Shown piece by piece: positions 52,375-61,059 of a stretch of 64,000 nucleotides of DNA. The translations under genes and the position numbers were made by a program. Below the pieces are notes generated by a model. The model saw only the letters and a list, made by a program, of their open reading frames with translations, had not been told where the DNA came from and made no database searches. Source of the stretch: Phycisphaeraceae bacterium (GTDB lineage: Bacteria; Planctomycetota; Phycisphaerae; Phycisphaerales; UBA1924); assembly GCA_019636675.1 (NCBI GenBank), contig JAHBXC010000004.1, positions 62,001-126,000 on the forward strand, read 5' to 3'. How positions within the stretch are numbered: the first letter of the stretch is position 1; each line of letters opens with the position of its first letter.

Positions 52375-53940
52375 TCACTGTAGCAGCGCCGCCCCGCCCG
52401 TCGCGCGCCTGCGCAGCGCGTGCCACGACGCCAGCGCCCCGTCGACCGGCGCGGCCCCCAGCGGCAGCGACATGGCCTGACGCGCCGAGAGCTTGATCGC
52501 GTCGGCAGAGAGGGCCGCGCCCCCGAACTCGCGCAGCGCGAACGCGGTCGCCACGGGCGACGACAAGGCCTCGGCGATCCGCCGCAGCGCGTCCGGCTCG
52601 CCGGTGAACTCCTGGCGGGGCGTCAGCGTGATCACCGGCACGCACGGGAGCCACTCCCCGCGCTCGTCCGTCACGCATTCCAGCACGCGCGTCTGCGTCG
52701 CCAGCAGCACCTTCGGCACGAGACGCGCCCGCATCCACGACCCCAGCGTCGTCTCTCGCTCCACGCGCTCACGGTCCACCCGCGGCGCCCGCCACCTTCG
52801 CTTGTGCACTCGCGTCTGGCGCACGCCCCACAGGCACTCGCCCGGCTCGATGAGCCCCGAGGTGATCAGTCGCGGGAAGCGTCGCTCCAGCTCGCGCTCG
52901 TCGCCGACCAGCCGGCGCGCGACGGCGTCCTCGAGGACGCGCCCTTCCAGCCCGTAGTATTGATCGCGGAAGTCCGCCGTCGCCGTCGCGATCTCACCCA
53001 GCGTGGCGCCGCCGGGAATCTCGAACCACGGGATCGCGTCGCTCGCCGGGAGCAGGCGCGACCACGATGGCTCGTCCGCGAGCCCGTCCATGTCGACGCG
53101 CGTCGTTCGAAGCGGCTCGCGCGCGAGCCCGGCGCTGCGCCGGACCGACGCAACGCGATCGCCGCCGACGCGCACGACCGGCGCGCACACCTCGACGCAC
53201 GCGTCGAACACACGCTCGCGCGAGAACCACAGCGACTCGAGCGACGCGCGCCGGGCCACGAACCCTCGCACCTCGGACGCGTCGCGCGTCGAGAGGACCG
53301 ACGACGGCAGAACCAGACCCACGCGACCGCCCTCGCGCGAACGCATGACCGAGAGCATCCAGAACGCCGCGGCGGCGTCGGCGTAGCCCTTCACGCGCCC
53401 GCCCGACCATTCGCGCACCCTCGCCGCGACCTCGCGCGTCGCGACGGTCGCGGTCTCGAGCTGGTTCAGGTAGGGCGGGTTCCCCACCACGACATCGAAG
53501 GATTCATCGAACAAGTCCGGCCCGCGCGCCAGCGCGTCGGCGACGCCGATACGCACCGCGGCGCAACCGCCGGCCACGCTGCGCAGCGCCGCGGCGCACG
53601 TCGCCGCGGCGTTCGCCTCGATATCGGTCCCGACGACGCACCGCTCGACGATCTCGCGCCCGCACCCCCTCACCCCGGCCCGGTGCGCGGCGGCGATCAG
53701 GCGCTCGGCAGCAGGGACGAGAAACGCCCCGTCGCCGCAGGACGGGTCGAGCACGCGCAGCGCGAGGATCGCGTCTCCCGGGGAGCGCCCCTCGCGGTGC
53801 GCACGCGCGAGTGCGTCAGCGATGACGGGCTGGAGCGTCGCGTCGAGGACGAGATCGACCAGCGCACGCGGCGTGTAGAACGCGCCGAGCGCGCGCCGGC
53901 GTCGCCGATCGTCGACGGGATGGAGGGCCGGGGAGGGCAT
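52375..53940 (-). CDS. Orphan N6-adenine DNA methyltransferase, Eco57I/TaqI-like
   Basis: 521 residues. The N-terminal half is a class I SAM methyltransferase: GAFYTPRALVDLVLD, LDPSCGDGAFLVPAAERL (SAM loop), CVVGTDIEANAAATCAAAL, the catalytic VVGNPPYLNQ (NPPY) and GGRVGLVLPSSVLSTRDA. The C-terminal half is the target-recognition region (SWSRLLPASDAIPWFEI, GLIEPGECLWGVRQTRVHKR, LTPRQEFTGEPDALRRIAEA). This organisation is that of Eco57I/TaqI-type modification enzymes. No endonuclease domain or restriction gene is adjacent, so it may be a solitary regulator-type methyltransferase or a relic. The specificity is unknown. The start MPSPALHP (ATG complement 53938-53940) is the only near one. Confidence 0.86.
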   Translation of the reverse strand: MPSPALHPVDDRRRRRALGAFYTPRALVDLVLDATLQPVIADALARAHREGRSPGDAILALRVLDPSCGDGAFLVPAAERLIAAAHRAGVRGCGREIVERCVVGTDIEANAAATCAAALRSVAGGCAAVRIGVADALARGPDLFDESFDVVVGNPPYLNQLETATVATREVAARVREWSGGRVKGYADAAAAFWMLSVMRSREGGRVGLVLPSSVLSTRDASEVRGFVARRASLESLWFSRERVFDACVEVCAPVVRVGGDRVASVRRSAGLAREPLRTTRVDMDGLADEPSWSRLLPASDAIPWFEIPGGATLGEIATATADFRDQYYGLEGRVLEDAVARRLVGDERELERRFPRLITSGLIEPGECLWGVRQTRVHKRRWRAPRVDRERVERETTLGSWMRARLVPKVLLATQTRVLECVTDERGEWLPCVPVITLTPRQEFTGEPDALRRIAEALSSPVATAFALREFGGAALSADAIKLSARQAMSLPLGAAPVDGALASWHALRRRATGGAALLQ

Positions 53941-54029
53941 GGATGCAGGATGAAAGATCGGCCCGGGAGCGTGCCCCGTCGCCAAGAACCCCTCTTTAAG
54001 GGATTTTCGGCTGGCGCGGCGCATGGAAA

Positions 54030-54102
<73 letters not shown>

Positions 54103-54225
54103 ATCGCGGCGGCCTGTTCGGCAGCGCCTGCGAAGGGTCCAGTATACCCGGCCTCGGGGCCGCGTCGAGGGGCCCGCGCGGGCGCTTTCGGGGGCGATCC
54201 TCGGACTCGCGCCGCCCCCGGGGCG

Positions 54226-54254
54226 TTGACGGGGCGATCGGGGGGGTCCTATTG
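54226..54254 (+). promoter_or_regulatory. Sigma70-type promoter of the rpmF-plsX-fab cluster
   Basis: TTGACG (54226-54231), exactly 17 nt, then CTATTG (54249-54254). The -35 box is near-consensus. It lies about 100 nt ahead of rpmF; the remaining leader contains GGTCTGGTGGCCGG and CCCCGGTCTGGGGCG hairpin-like pieces of unknown meaning. Confidence 0.6.
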
Positions 54255-54355
54255 TCCGCGTCCCGGTCTGGTGGCCGGGATTGAGTGATTTCAGACGGAC
54301 ACGCCGGCCTTCCTTCGGCGCTCGACTGCCCCGGTCTGGGGCGAGGTTTCCCGCC

Positions 54356-54556
54356 ATGCAACCTACCCATCGCGTCTCCCCCGGCCGTCGTGACCGTCGT
54401 CGCTCGCACCACGCGATCGACCCTGCGAGCAGCACGCTGTGCCCCCTCTCGGGCATGCCCAAGCTGCACCACCGTGTCTGCAAGGAGTCGGGCTATGTCC
54501 GCCCGGGCCTGAAGATCACCGTGCGCAAGCTGGGCATCGGCGTCGACTCCGAGTAA
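54356..54556 (+). CDS. rpmF: 50S ribosomal protein bL32
   Basis: A 66-residue ribosomal protein: PTHRVSPGRRDRRRSHHAID, then LCPLSGMPKLHHRVCKESGY. In zinc-binding bL32 each half-site is CxxC; here both are CxxS, so two of the four cysteines are missing and the protein should be a zinc-independent (C-minus) form. An unusual C-terminal extension (VRPGLKITVRKLGIGVDSE) follows. The position before plsX and fabH is the classical bacterial rpmF-plsX-fabH order. Start ATG 54356. Confidence 0.9.
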   Translation: MQPTHRVSPGRRDRRRSHHAIDPASSTLCPLSGMPKLHHRVCKESGYVRPGLKITVRKLGIGVDSE

Positions 54557-54577
54557 CAACACGATCTGGAGGGTCAG

Positions 54578-55669
54578 ATGCGGATCGCCATCGATGTGAT
54601 GGGCGGCGACCATGCGCCCGACGCGATCCTCAAGGGCGCCTTCGCGTCGCTCGAACACCTGACCCCCGACGACCGGATCATCCTCGTCGGCCCGCGCGAC
54701 ATCATCGAAGACACGATGCGTGAGCATCGCGTCCGCGATGATCGTCTCGAGATCGTCCACGCGCCCGAGGTCATCGGGATGGACGAATCGCCGGTGACGG
54801 CGGTCAAGTCCAAGCCCCAGTCCTCCATCGTGCTCATGTCGATGCTGGGCTCGCCCGCCAAGGCGGCCAAGCTCGGGCTCACGCCGGCCGACGCGATCAT
54901 CTCCGCCGGCAACACCGGCGCGTGCGTCTCCGCCGCCACCATGCACATGCGCCGGCTCCAGGGCGTGCACCGCCCCGGCATCGCCGTCACGCTGCCCTCG
55001 TTCCACGGCCCGGTCGTGCTGACCGACGGCGGGGCCAACCCCGAGCCGCGCCCGCTGCACCTGGCGCAGTACGGCGTGATGGCCGCCGCCCTGGCGAAAC
55101 TCGTCCACGGGATCGAGAACCCGCGCGTCGCGCAGCTGAACATCGGCTCGGAAGAGGCCAAGGGCACGGACATGATCAAGGAAGTCCGCGGCCTGCTTCG
55201 GGTTGCGCCCGGGCTGAACTACATCGGCTATGTCGAGGGTCGCGACCTGCTCGAGGGCGCCGCGGATGTCATCGTCGCCGACGGGTTCGTGGGCAACACC
55301 ACGCTGAAACTCACCGAGGGCGTCGCGATGAGCGTGGTGCGCTCGATCTTCCAGACCATCTTCGAGCACGACCCCAATCTGGCGGTCGCGATCGAGCCGG
55401 TGGCCAAGATCCTCGCCAAGCGGATGGATTATCATGAGTTCGGCGGCGCCCCCCTCCTGGGCGTCAACGGCGTCTGCGTGATCTGCCACGGCTCCAGCCA
55501 GCCCAAGACCATCGCCGCGGCGATCCGCAACACGCGCGAGCAGGTGCTGACGCACCTCAACGACGAGATCGTCCGTCGTCTCGACGAGTGCAACGCAGCC
55601 TGGAGCGCGCTCGCGAAGGACGAGGACCAGAACCCTTCGGTCGCTTCGACCACGCGAGAGCCGGCATGA
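54578..55669 (+). CDS. plsX: Phosphate acyltransferase PlsX
   Basis: Makes acyl-phosphate from acyl-ACP, the acyl donor for PlsY in phospholipid synthesis. 363 residues with the family's MRIAIDVMGGDHAPDAILKG, ADAIISAGNTGACVSAATM, RPGIAVTLPS, VLTDGGANPEPRPLHLAQYG, LNIGSEEAKGTDMIKEVRGL, NYIGYVEGRDLLEGAADVIV, ADGFVGNTTLKLTEGVA and FGGAPLLGVNGVCVICHGSS. GGAGGG lies 8 nt before the ATG. The stop overlaps fabH by 4 nt. Confidence 0.96.
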   Translation: MRIAIDVMGGDHAPDAILKGAFASLEHLTPDDRIILVGPRDIIEDTMREHRVRDDRLEIVHAPEVIGMDESPVTAVKSKPQSSIVLMSMLGSPAKAAKLGLTPADAIISAGNTGACVSAATMHMRRLQGVHRPGIAVTLPSFHGPVVLTDGGANPEPRPLHLAQYGVMAAALAKLVHGIENPRVAQLNIGSEEAKGTDMIKEVRGLLRVAPGLNYIGYVEGRDLLEGAADVIVADGFVGNTTLKLTEGVAMSVVRSIFQTIFEHDPNLAVAIEPVAKILAKRMDYHEFGGAPLLGVNGVCVICHGSSQPKTIAAAIRNTREQVLTHLNDEIVRRLDECNAAWSALAKDEDQNPSVASTTREPA

Positions 55670-56718
55670 GCAACACCAACGACGGGCACACCCGATCCAG
55701 CGCACGCGTCGGCCTCCAGCCGGTCGCGAATGTCGGAGTCCGGATCTGCGGCAGCGGGTCGTTCGTGCCCGACAAGGTCCTGAGCAACGCCGACTTCGAG
55801 CGCATGATGGACACCACCGACGAGTGGATCTTCCAGCGCACCGGCATCCGCGAGCGCCGCATCGCCGACCCGGCCAAGGGCGAGGACAACAAGCATTTCT
55901 GCACGCAGGCGCTCTCCCGCGCGCTCCGCGACGCGCGCATGGACCCCAAAGAACTCGACTGCATCGTCATCGCGACAGTCACCCCCGACATGCTCTGCCC
56001 CAGCGCCGCGTGCGAGGTCTCTGCCGCGATCGGCGCCGGGCACGCCGCGGCCTTCGACGTGACCGCCGCCTGCTCGGGGTTCGTGTACTCCATCACCATC
56101 GCGCACGACATGATCCGCGCCGGCTCGCACCGCACCGTGGGCGTGGTCGGGTGCGACGTGATGACCAGCGTGATGGACTACAGCGACCGGCGCGTGTCGA
56201 TCCTCTTTGGCGACGCCGCGGGCGCCGTGGTGCTGCGCGCCACCGACGACACCACGCGCGGGATGATCGCCCAGTGCATGCACGCCGACGGCAGCGGGTG
56301 GCGAGAGCTCTACCTGCCCCGCTCGGAGCGCAACTTCCCCGAGGGCCACGACGCCTCGCCCGACAAGATCAACCGCCTGCAGATGAACGGGCGCGAGGTC
56401 TTCAAGTTCGCGGTCCGCACCTTCAGCGAGGTCATCCAGCAGTGCCTCGACAAGGCGGGGCTCACCGCCGACGATGTCGACCACTTCGTCTGCCACCAGA
56501 GCAACGCGCGCATCCTCGAATCGGCGCGCGAACGCTTCGGCCTGCCCGAAGAGAAGCTCTATGTGAACATCGACAAGTTCGGCAACAGCAGCGCCGGCTC
56601 CGTCGGGCTCTGCTTCGATCAGCTCCGCCAGTCCGGACGGATCACCGAAGGCCAGCTCGTCATGTTCGTCGCCTTCGGAGGGGGCCTGACCTGGGCCGCG
56701 AGTCTGTGGAGGGTGTGA
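55666..56718 (+). CDS. fabH: 3-oxoacyl-ACP synthase III (KAS III)
   Basis: Starts fatty-acid chains by condensing acetyl-CoA (or another short acyl-CoA) with malonyl-ACP. 350 residues. Catalytic triad Cys136 (TAACSGFVYS), His277 (HQSNARI) and Asn307 (GNSSAGSV); also TDEWIFQRTGIRERR and the C-terminal GGGLTWAASLWRV. The first 25 residues are a variable lead. ATG 55666 overlaps the plsX stop (ATGA), which fixes the start. The repeat block 56720-56845 separates it from fabD. Confidence 0.96.
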   Translation: MSNTNDGHTRSSARVGLQPVANVGVRICGSGSFVPDKVLSNADFERMMDTTDEWIFQRTGIRERRIADPAKGEDNKHFCTQALSRALRDARMDPKELDCIVIATVTPDMLCPSAACEVSAAIGAGHAAAFDVTAACSGFVYSITIAHDMIRAGSHRTVGVVGCDVMTSVMDYSDRRVSILFGDAAGAVVLRATDDTTRGMIAQCMHADGSGWRELYLPRSERNFPEGHDASPDKINRLQMNGREVFKFAVRTFSEVIQQCLDKAGLTADDVDHFVCHQSNARILESARERFGLPEEKLYVNIDKFGNSSAGSVGLCFDQLRQSGRITEGQLVMFVAFGGGLTWAASLWRV

Positions 56719-56719
56719 C

Positions 56720-56845
56720 GGGAAGAAGGGAATAGGGAGCCGGCAGCAGGGAGCAGGAAGACGGCAGCGACTTTCCTCTGACTGGACTCTCTTCTTCTCT
56801 CCCCTGCTCCCCACTCCCTGTTCCCTCTTCCCATCTCCCACCGCC
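56720..56845. repeat. Inverted pair of 'GGGAGCAGG' repeats between fabH and fabD
   Basis: GGGAAGAAGGGAATAGGGAG, CCGGCAGCAGGGAGCAGG on one side and CCCCTGCTCCCCACTCCCTG, TTCCCTCTTCCCATC on the other form a long imperfect stem over about 125 nt. Located in the middle of the fatty-acid cluster, it could separate the cluster into two transcripts. Confidence 0.7.
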
Positions 56846-56867
56846 TTCCCCCTATAGTCGCCCCCAC

Positions 56868-57860
56868 ATGACCACCGACCCAGCTTCCAGCATGATCCTG
56901 CTCTGTCCCGGCCAGGGCGCGCAGCGCGTCGGGATGGGCAAGGCCTGGTTCGACGCTTCCCCGGAAGCCGCGCGGACCTTCGCCGCCGCCGACCAGCACC
57001 TCGCGCAGCCCCGCTTCGAGAAATCGATGCAGGGGCGCCTGCTGAGCGAGATCTGTTTCGCCGGCCCCGAGGAGACCGTCAACCGCACCGACATCGCCCA
57101 GCCGGCGATCTTCGTGTCGTCGGTCGCGTGCTGGCACGCGATGGTTGCTCGCGGCGTCGATCCCTCGCGCGTGGTCGCGACCGCCGGGCTCTCACTCGGC
57201 GAGTACACGGCGCTCCACCTCGCCGGCGCGCTGAGCTTCACCGATGCGCTCACGCTCGTCGCCCTTCGAGGGCGCGCGATGCAGGACGCCGCCGAAGCGA
57301 GCAAGGGGTCGATGGTCGCGCTGATCGGCGCCGACGACGAACAGGCCCAGCGGGTCTGTGACGACACGCTGTCGGCGATGGGCGCCGGCGAGGTGCTCGT
57401 CCCTGCGAACTACAACGCGCCCGGGCAGATCGTCCTCTCGGGCAGCGTCGGCGCGTGCGCGAAGGCGGTCGAGGTCGGGTCGGCGATGGGGCTGCGCGCG
57501 ACGGCGCTCACGGTCGCCGGCGCGTTCCACTCGCCCCTGATGCGCCCGGCCGCCGACCGTCTGGCCGCCGCCCTCGAGGAGGTCGAGGTCCGGACCCCGT
57601 CGAAAGTGGTCGTCTCGAACGTGACCGGCGTCCCCCACGGGACGGGCCCCGACCAGGGGCGCGATGTCCCCGGGGCGATCCGCGCGCGACTCGTCGAGCA
57701 GCTGATGGCGCCCGTGAAGTGGTCCCAGTCGTGCGCGTGGATGATCGCGAACCTGCGAGGCGAACACCACGAGCTCGCCCCCGGTAAAGTGCTCTCAGGA
57801 CTGATGAGGCGCATCGACCGCGCCGTGAAGGTGACGACCCATGATGAACCGGGCGAATAA
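56868..57860 (+). CDS. fabD: Malonyl-CoA:ACP malonyltransferase
   Basis: Loads malonate onto ACP for fatty-acid elongation. 330 residues: LLCPGQGAQRVGMGKAWF, DIAQPAIFVSSVA, the nucleophile elbow GLSLGEYTAL with Ser109, VALRGRAMQDA, NYNAPGQIVLSGSV, AGAFHSPLMRPA (His) and KVVVSNVTG. ATG 56868 has no Shine-Dalgarno; TATAGT (56853-56858) ends 9 nt upstream, so fabD may have its own leaderless promoter right after the repeat block. Its last 20 nt overlap the lipoprotein gene. Confidence 0.95.
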   Translation: MTTDPASSMILLCPGQGAQRVGMGKAWFDASPEAARTFAAADQHLAQPRFEKSMQGRLLSEICFAGPEETVNRTDIAQPAIFVSSVACWHAMVARGVDPSRVVATAGLSLGEYTALHLAGALSFTDALTLVALRGRAMQDAAEASKGSMVALIGADDEQAQRVCDDTLSAMGAGEVLVPANYNAPGQIVLSGSVGACAKAVEVGSAMGLRATALTVAGAFHSPLMRPAADRLAAALEEVEVRTPSKVVVSNVTGVPHGTGPDQGRDVPGAIRARLVEQLMAPVKWSQSCAWMIANLRGEHHELAPGKVLSGLMRRIDRAVKVTTHDEPGE

Positions 57861-58389
57861 ATCCATCCCGCGTCTGCTGACGGCGTCGCTGCTCCTGAGC
57901 GGTGTGACGCTTGTCGCGTGCAAGAAGGAAGAGCCGCCGCCGCCCCCTCCCCCGCCGCCCCCCAGGGCGCCGCAGAAGGTGGACGCGCAGTCGTTCGTGA
58001 CCGACCCGCGCGTGCAGTTCCCCGAGGCGCACGCCCCGCTCGACGAGTCGATCGCGCGGGCCGCGGCCGATCTGGCCTCGGCGCTGGCGAGGGGCGACGC
58101 GTCGGCGTTCGAGGCGATGCTCGACGCGCCGAGTCGCGCCGTGCTCGCCCAGCAGCGCCAGACCGGCGCGTGGGAGCGCGAAACGCGAGCCATCGAGGTC
58201 GTGCGGATCGTCGGCCTGACCGTCGAGGACTCGGGCGCGACGCTCACGCTGGCCGTGCAGGACCCGCGCGGCGCGTACCTGCTCGCCTGGAAGGGCGTGC
58301 GCAGCGGCGAGACCTGGGTCTTTGGCGGCGCCGAGGCCGAGGACAGACGCGCCGCTCGCGCGTCGGATCTCGACAGCGCCGGGCTCTGA
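57841..58389 (+). CDS. Lipoprotein of unknown function in the fatty-acid cluster
   Basis: 182 residues. A signal sequence with lipobox TLVAC (Cys near residue 27) is followed by KKEE and ten consecutive prolines, then a helical region and a small beta domain (IVGLTVEDSGATLTLAVQDP, GAYLLAWKGVRSGETWVFGG) resembling an NTF2-like or SnoaL-type fold by eye only. The poly-Pro run should need EF-P for translation. It overlaps the end of fabD by 20 nt in another frame, so it is co-transcribed, but a link to lipid synthesis is not evident. I recognise no family. Confidence 0.72.
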   Translation: MMNRANKSIPRLLTASLLLSGVTLVACKKEEPPPPPPPPPPRAPQKVDAQSFVTDPRVQFPEAHAPLDESIARAAADLASALARGDASAFEAMLDAPSRAVLAQQRQTGAWERETRAIEVVRIVGLTVEDSGATLTLAVQDPRGAYLLAWKGVRSGETWVFGGAEAEDRRAARASDLDSAGL

Positions 58390-58434
58390 AACCACCGTCC
58401 AGTTCAACGCCAAGCAACCAAGCGGAGATCTCTC

Positions 58435-59208
58435 GTGAGCGCAGCAGCACAGCCCACCACCGGAACCGAGCGTCGAGTCGCGCTTGTCACCGGCGCGAGC
58501 CGCGGCATCGGCGAAGCCATCGCGTTCCGGCTCGCCATGGACGGGCGACGCGTCATCCTCGCGGCGCGCAGCGAGGGCCCGCTCAAGGATGTCGCGTCGA
58601 AGATCGAGGAGCACTGCGGCGCCGGCAGCGCGGGCGTGCTGGCGGTCGACGTCGGCGACCCGAAGGCCCTGCAGGAGGGCGTCGAGGGCGTGATCGAGCG
58701 CGAGGGACGGCTCGACATCCTCGTGAACAACGCCGGCATCACGCGCGACGGGCTCGCCCTGCGTATGAGCGACGAGGACTTCATGGATGTGCTGCGCGTC
58801 AACCTGCTGAGCGCGTTCGTCGCGTCGAGGGCGGCGGCCAGGGCGATGATGCGCGGGAAGTTCGGGCGCATCGTCAGCATCGGCAGCACCTCGGGCGTGG
58901 TCGGCAACGCCGGGCAGGCGAACTACGCCGCCGCCAAGGCGGGGCTGATCGGGCTGACCAAGTCGCTCGCGCGCGAGCTGGGCGCCAAGGGCGTGACGGC
59001 GAACGTCGTCGCCCCCGGGTTCATCCAGACCGCGATGACCGATGTGCTGCCCGACGCCGTGAAGGGCAAGGTGATGGAGGCGATGGCGGTCCGCCGGCTC
59101 GGGGTCCCCGAGGACATCGCCGCCGCCGTCGCGTACATGACCAGCGACGACGCGGGGTATCTGACGGGTCAGGTGCTCTGCGTCGACGGCGGGCTGACGA
59201 TGTGCTGA
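58435..59208 (+). CDS. fabG: 3-oxoacyl-ACP reductase FabG
   Basis: NADPH-dependent reduction of 3-oxoacyl-ACP. 257-residue short-chain dehydrogenase: cofactor loop TGASRGIGEAIA, ILVNNAGITRDGLALRM, catalytic Ser in SIGSTSGV, Tyr164 and Lys168 in NYAAAKAG, then VAPGFIQTAMTD and the terminal YLTGQVLCVDGGLTMC. Start GTG 58435 has GGAG 8-12 nt upstream. Standard length. It lies 45 nt after the lipoprotein gene and before the acpP promoter. Confidence 0.94.
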   Translation: MSAAAQPTTGTERRVALVTGASRGIGEAIAFRLAMDGRRVILAARSEGPLKDVASKIEEHCGAGSAGVLAVDVGDPKALQEGVEGVIEREGRLDILVNNAGITRDGLALRMSDEDFMDVLRVNLLSAFVASRAAARAMMRGKFGRIVSIGSTSGVVGNAGQANYAAAKAGLIGLTKSLARELGAKGVTANVVAPGFIQTAMTDVLPDAVKGKVMEAMAVRRLGVPEDIAAAVAYMTSDDAGYLTGQVLCVDGGLTMC

Positions 59209-59281
59209 GCCCCCGGCGCCCCCCGGTTCGTGAGCCCGGACTCACCGGTCTGGGTCGTCGACGGGTTGTTCGCGAGGGGTG

Positions 59282-59310
59282 TTGGCGAGTGGTTGAATGA
59301 AAACTATACT
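59282..59310 (+). promoter_or_regulatory. Sigma70-type promoter of acpP
   Basis: TTGGCG (59282-59287), exactly 17 nt, then TATACT (59305-59310). This is the closest match to a canonical promoter in the window and gives acpP its own strong start with a leader of about 68 nt. Confidence 0.75.
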
Positions 59311-59384
59311 GGGGACTGCCCAACCGGAAAGGGCCGACGGGTCGGCGCCGGTTCGGGATGCATGCCCACGCTGGAGGACTTGCC

Positions 59385-59636
59385 GTGACTGAAGCGGATA
59401 TTGAAGCCAAGGTGATCGACATCGTCGCCGAGCAGATGGGCGTCGAGAAGAGCGAGATCACTCGCGATACGAGCTTTGTGAACGACCTGAACGCCGACTC
59501 GCTCGACACCGTCGAGCTGGTCATGGAGTTCGAGGACGCGTTCGACACCTCGATCCCCGACGAGGAGGCCGAGAAGATCGGCACCGTCGGCCAGGCGATC
59601 TCTTTCATCAAGACCGCGCTGGCGCAGAAGGCCTGA
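59385..59636 (+). CDS. acpP: Acyl carrier protein
   Basis: Carries the growing acyl chain on a 4'-phosphopantetheine arm. 83 residues: acidic four-helix protein with the attachment site [15 protein letters not shown] (Ser39), DTSFVNDL before it and [12 protein letters not shown] at the end. GTG 59385 is preceded by GGAGG 9-13 nt upstream; an ATG 27 nt earlier is less likely because it adds a non-conserved lead. It is followed by a strong hairpin at 59646-59693. Confidence 0.96.
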   Translation: MTEADIEAKVIDIVAEQMGVEKSEITRDTSFVNDLNADSLDTVELVMEFEDAFDTSIPDEEAEKIGTVGQAISFIKTALAQKA

Positions 59637-59645
59637 GCACGCGTC

Positions 59646-59693
59646 GAGAGGAAGTCGCGACGGGTCGCGCGCGTCCCGTCACGATTTCCTCTC
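59646..59693 (+). terminator. 19-bp hairpin between acpP and fabF
   Basis: GAGAGGAAGTCGCGACGGG (59646-59664) pairs with CCCGTCACGATTTCCTCTC (59675-59693), 19 positions with two G-U pairs and a 10-nt loop. There is no T-run after it. It may stabilise the abundant acpP mRNA or reduce read-through into fabF. Confidence 0.6.
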
Positions 59694-59745
59694 AGCGACT
59701 CACCCACGACCTGCACCACCGCCCATCGCAGGGGCGATCGAGACC

Positions 59746-61038
59746 ATGTCCCAGCACTCCCGATCCAGTGCGCACCCGCGCCGCGTCGTCGTGACGGGCA
59801 TGGGCGCCGTCACCAATCTCGGCCTCGACGCCCCCACCACCTGGGACGCGATGCTCTCGGGTCGCTCGGGCATCTCGCTCATCAAGGGCGAAGAGTTCGA
59901 TCGCTGGAGCGACCAGTGGTCCGTCAAGATCGGCGGGCAGATCCACGACTTTGATCCCGCGATGCGCATCGACAAGCGCGAGGCGCGCCGCCTCGACCGC
60001 TTCGCCCAGCTCGGCGTCACCGCCGCGATCGAAGCGGTTTCCCACAGCGGGATCGACTTCTCGAAGGAAGACCCGACGCGCTGCGGCGCCGTCATCGGCT
60101 CTGGCGTCGGAGGCATCTCGACCATCGAGGCAGGCGTCGAGACGCTCCTCGACAAGGGCCCCGACCGGCTCAGCCCCTTCACCGTCACGCGCCTCATGAT
60201 CAACGCCGTCGCGGGCGATGTCTCGATCCGCTTCAACCTCCAGGGCCCAACCAGCGCCCACGCGACCGCCTGCGCCTCGTCGGGCAACGCGATCGCCGAC
60301 GCGATCGGCGTCATCCGTCGCGGCGAGGCCGATGTCATGCTCGCCGGAGGCGCCGAGGGCGCCGTCACCCCCATCTGCCTCGCGGCGTTCATGACCATGC
60401 GCGCCCTCTCGCAGCGCAACGACGACCCCACCCGCGCCTCGCGGCCGTTCGATCGCGAACGCGACGGGTTCGTCCTCTCCGAGGGCGCGGGCGTCTTCGT
60501 CCTCGAAGAGGAAGAGCACGCCAGGAAGCGCGGCGCCACGATCTACGCCGAGCTCGCCGGCTTCGGCATGTCCACCGACGCTTACCACATCACAGCCCCC
60601 GACGAGAAGGGGCGCGGCGCGTCGCGCTCCATGACCTGGGCGATGCAGGACGCGGGTCTCAACCCCTCCGAGGTCGACTACATCAACTCCCACGGCACCA
60701 GCACGCCCCTGGGCGACGCCGCCGAGGTCGCCGCCGTCACGACCGTCTTCGGAGACCACGCCCTCGCCAGCAAGGGCGGGAAGCTCCTGATGTCCAGCAC
60801 CAAGTCGATGCACGGGCACACCCTGGGCGCGTCGGGCGCCGTCGAGATGCTCGCCTGCATCAACGCCCTCCGCCACGGCGTCGCCCCCCCCACCATCAAC
60901 CTCGAGAACCCCAGCGACGGGTTCGACATCGACTTCTGCGCCAACAAGCCGCGCGAACGCAAGCTCCGCGTCGCGCTCAACAACACCTTCGGCTTCGGCG
61001 GGCACAACGTCACCCTCGTGCTCAAGGCGTACGCCTGA
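59746..61038 (+). CDS. fabF: 3-oxoacyl-ACP synthase II (KAS II)
   Basis: Elongates acyl-ACP by condensation with malonyl-ACP. 430 residues with Cys176 (TACASSGNA), His316 (NSHGTSTPLGD) and His358 (TKSMHGHTLGASGA), plus RRVVVTGMGAVTNLG at the start, IGSGVGGISTIEAG and NNTFGFGGHNVTLVLK at the end. All active-site residues are present. ATG 59746. A lipoprotein gene follows after 21 nt. Confidence 0.96.
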   Translation: MSQHSRSSAHPRRVVVTGMGAVTNLGLDAPTTWDAMLSGRSGISLIKGEEFDRWSDQWSVKIGGQIHDFDPAMRIDKREARRLDRFAQLGVTAAIEAVSHSGIDFSKEDPTRCGAVIGSGVGGISTIEAGVETLLDKGPDRLSPFTVTRLMINAVAGDVSIRFNLQGPTSAHATACASSGNAIADAIGVIRRGEADVMLAGGAEGAVTPICLAAFMTMRALSQRNDDPTRASRPFDRERDGFVLSEGAGVFVLEEEEHARKRGATIYAELAGFGMSTDAYHITAPDEKGRGASRSMTWAMQDAGLNPSEVDYINSHGTSTPLGDAAEVAAVTTVFGDHALASKGGKLLMSSTKSMHGHTLGASGAVEMLACINALRHGVAPPTINLENPSDGFDIDFCANKPRERKLRVALNNTFGFGGHNVTLVLKAYA

Positions 61039-61059
61039 TCCGCGAGGTATCGTGACCCA

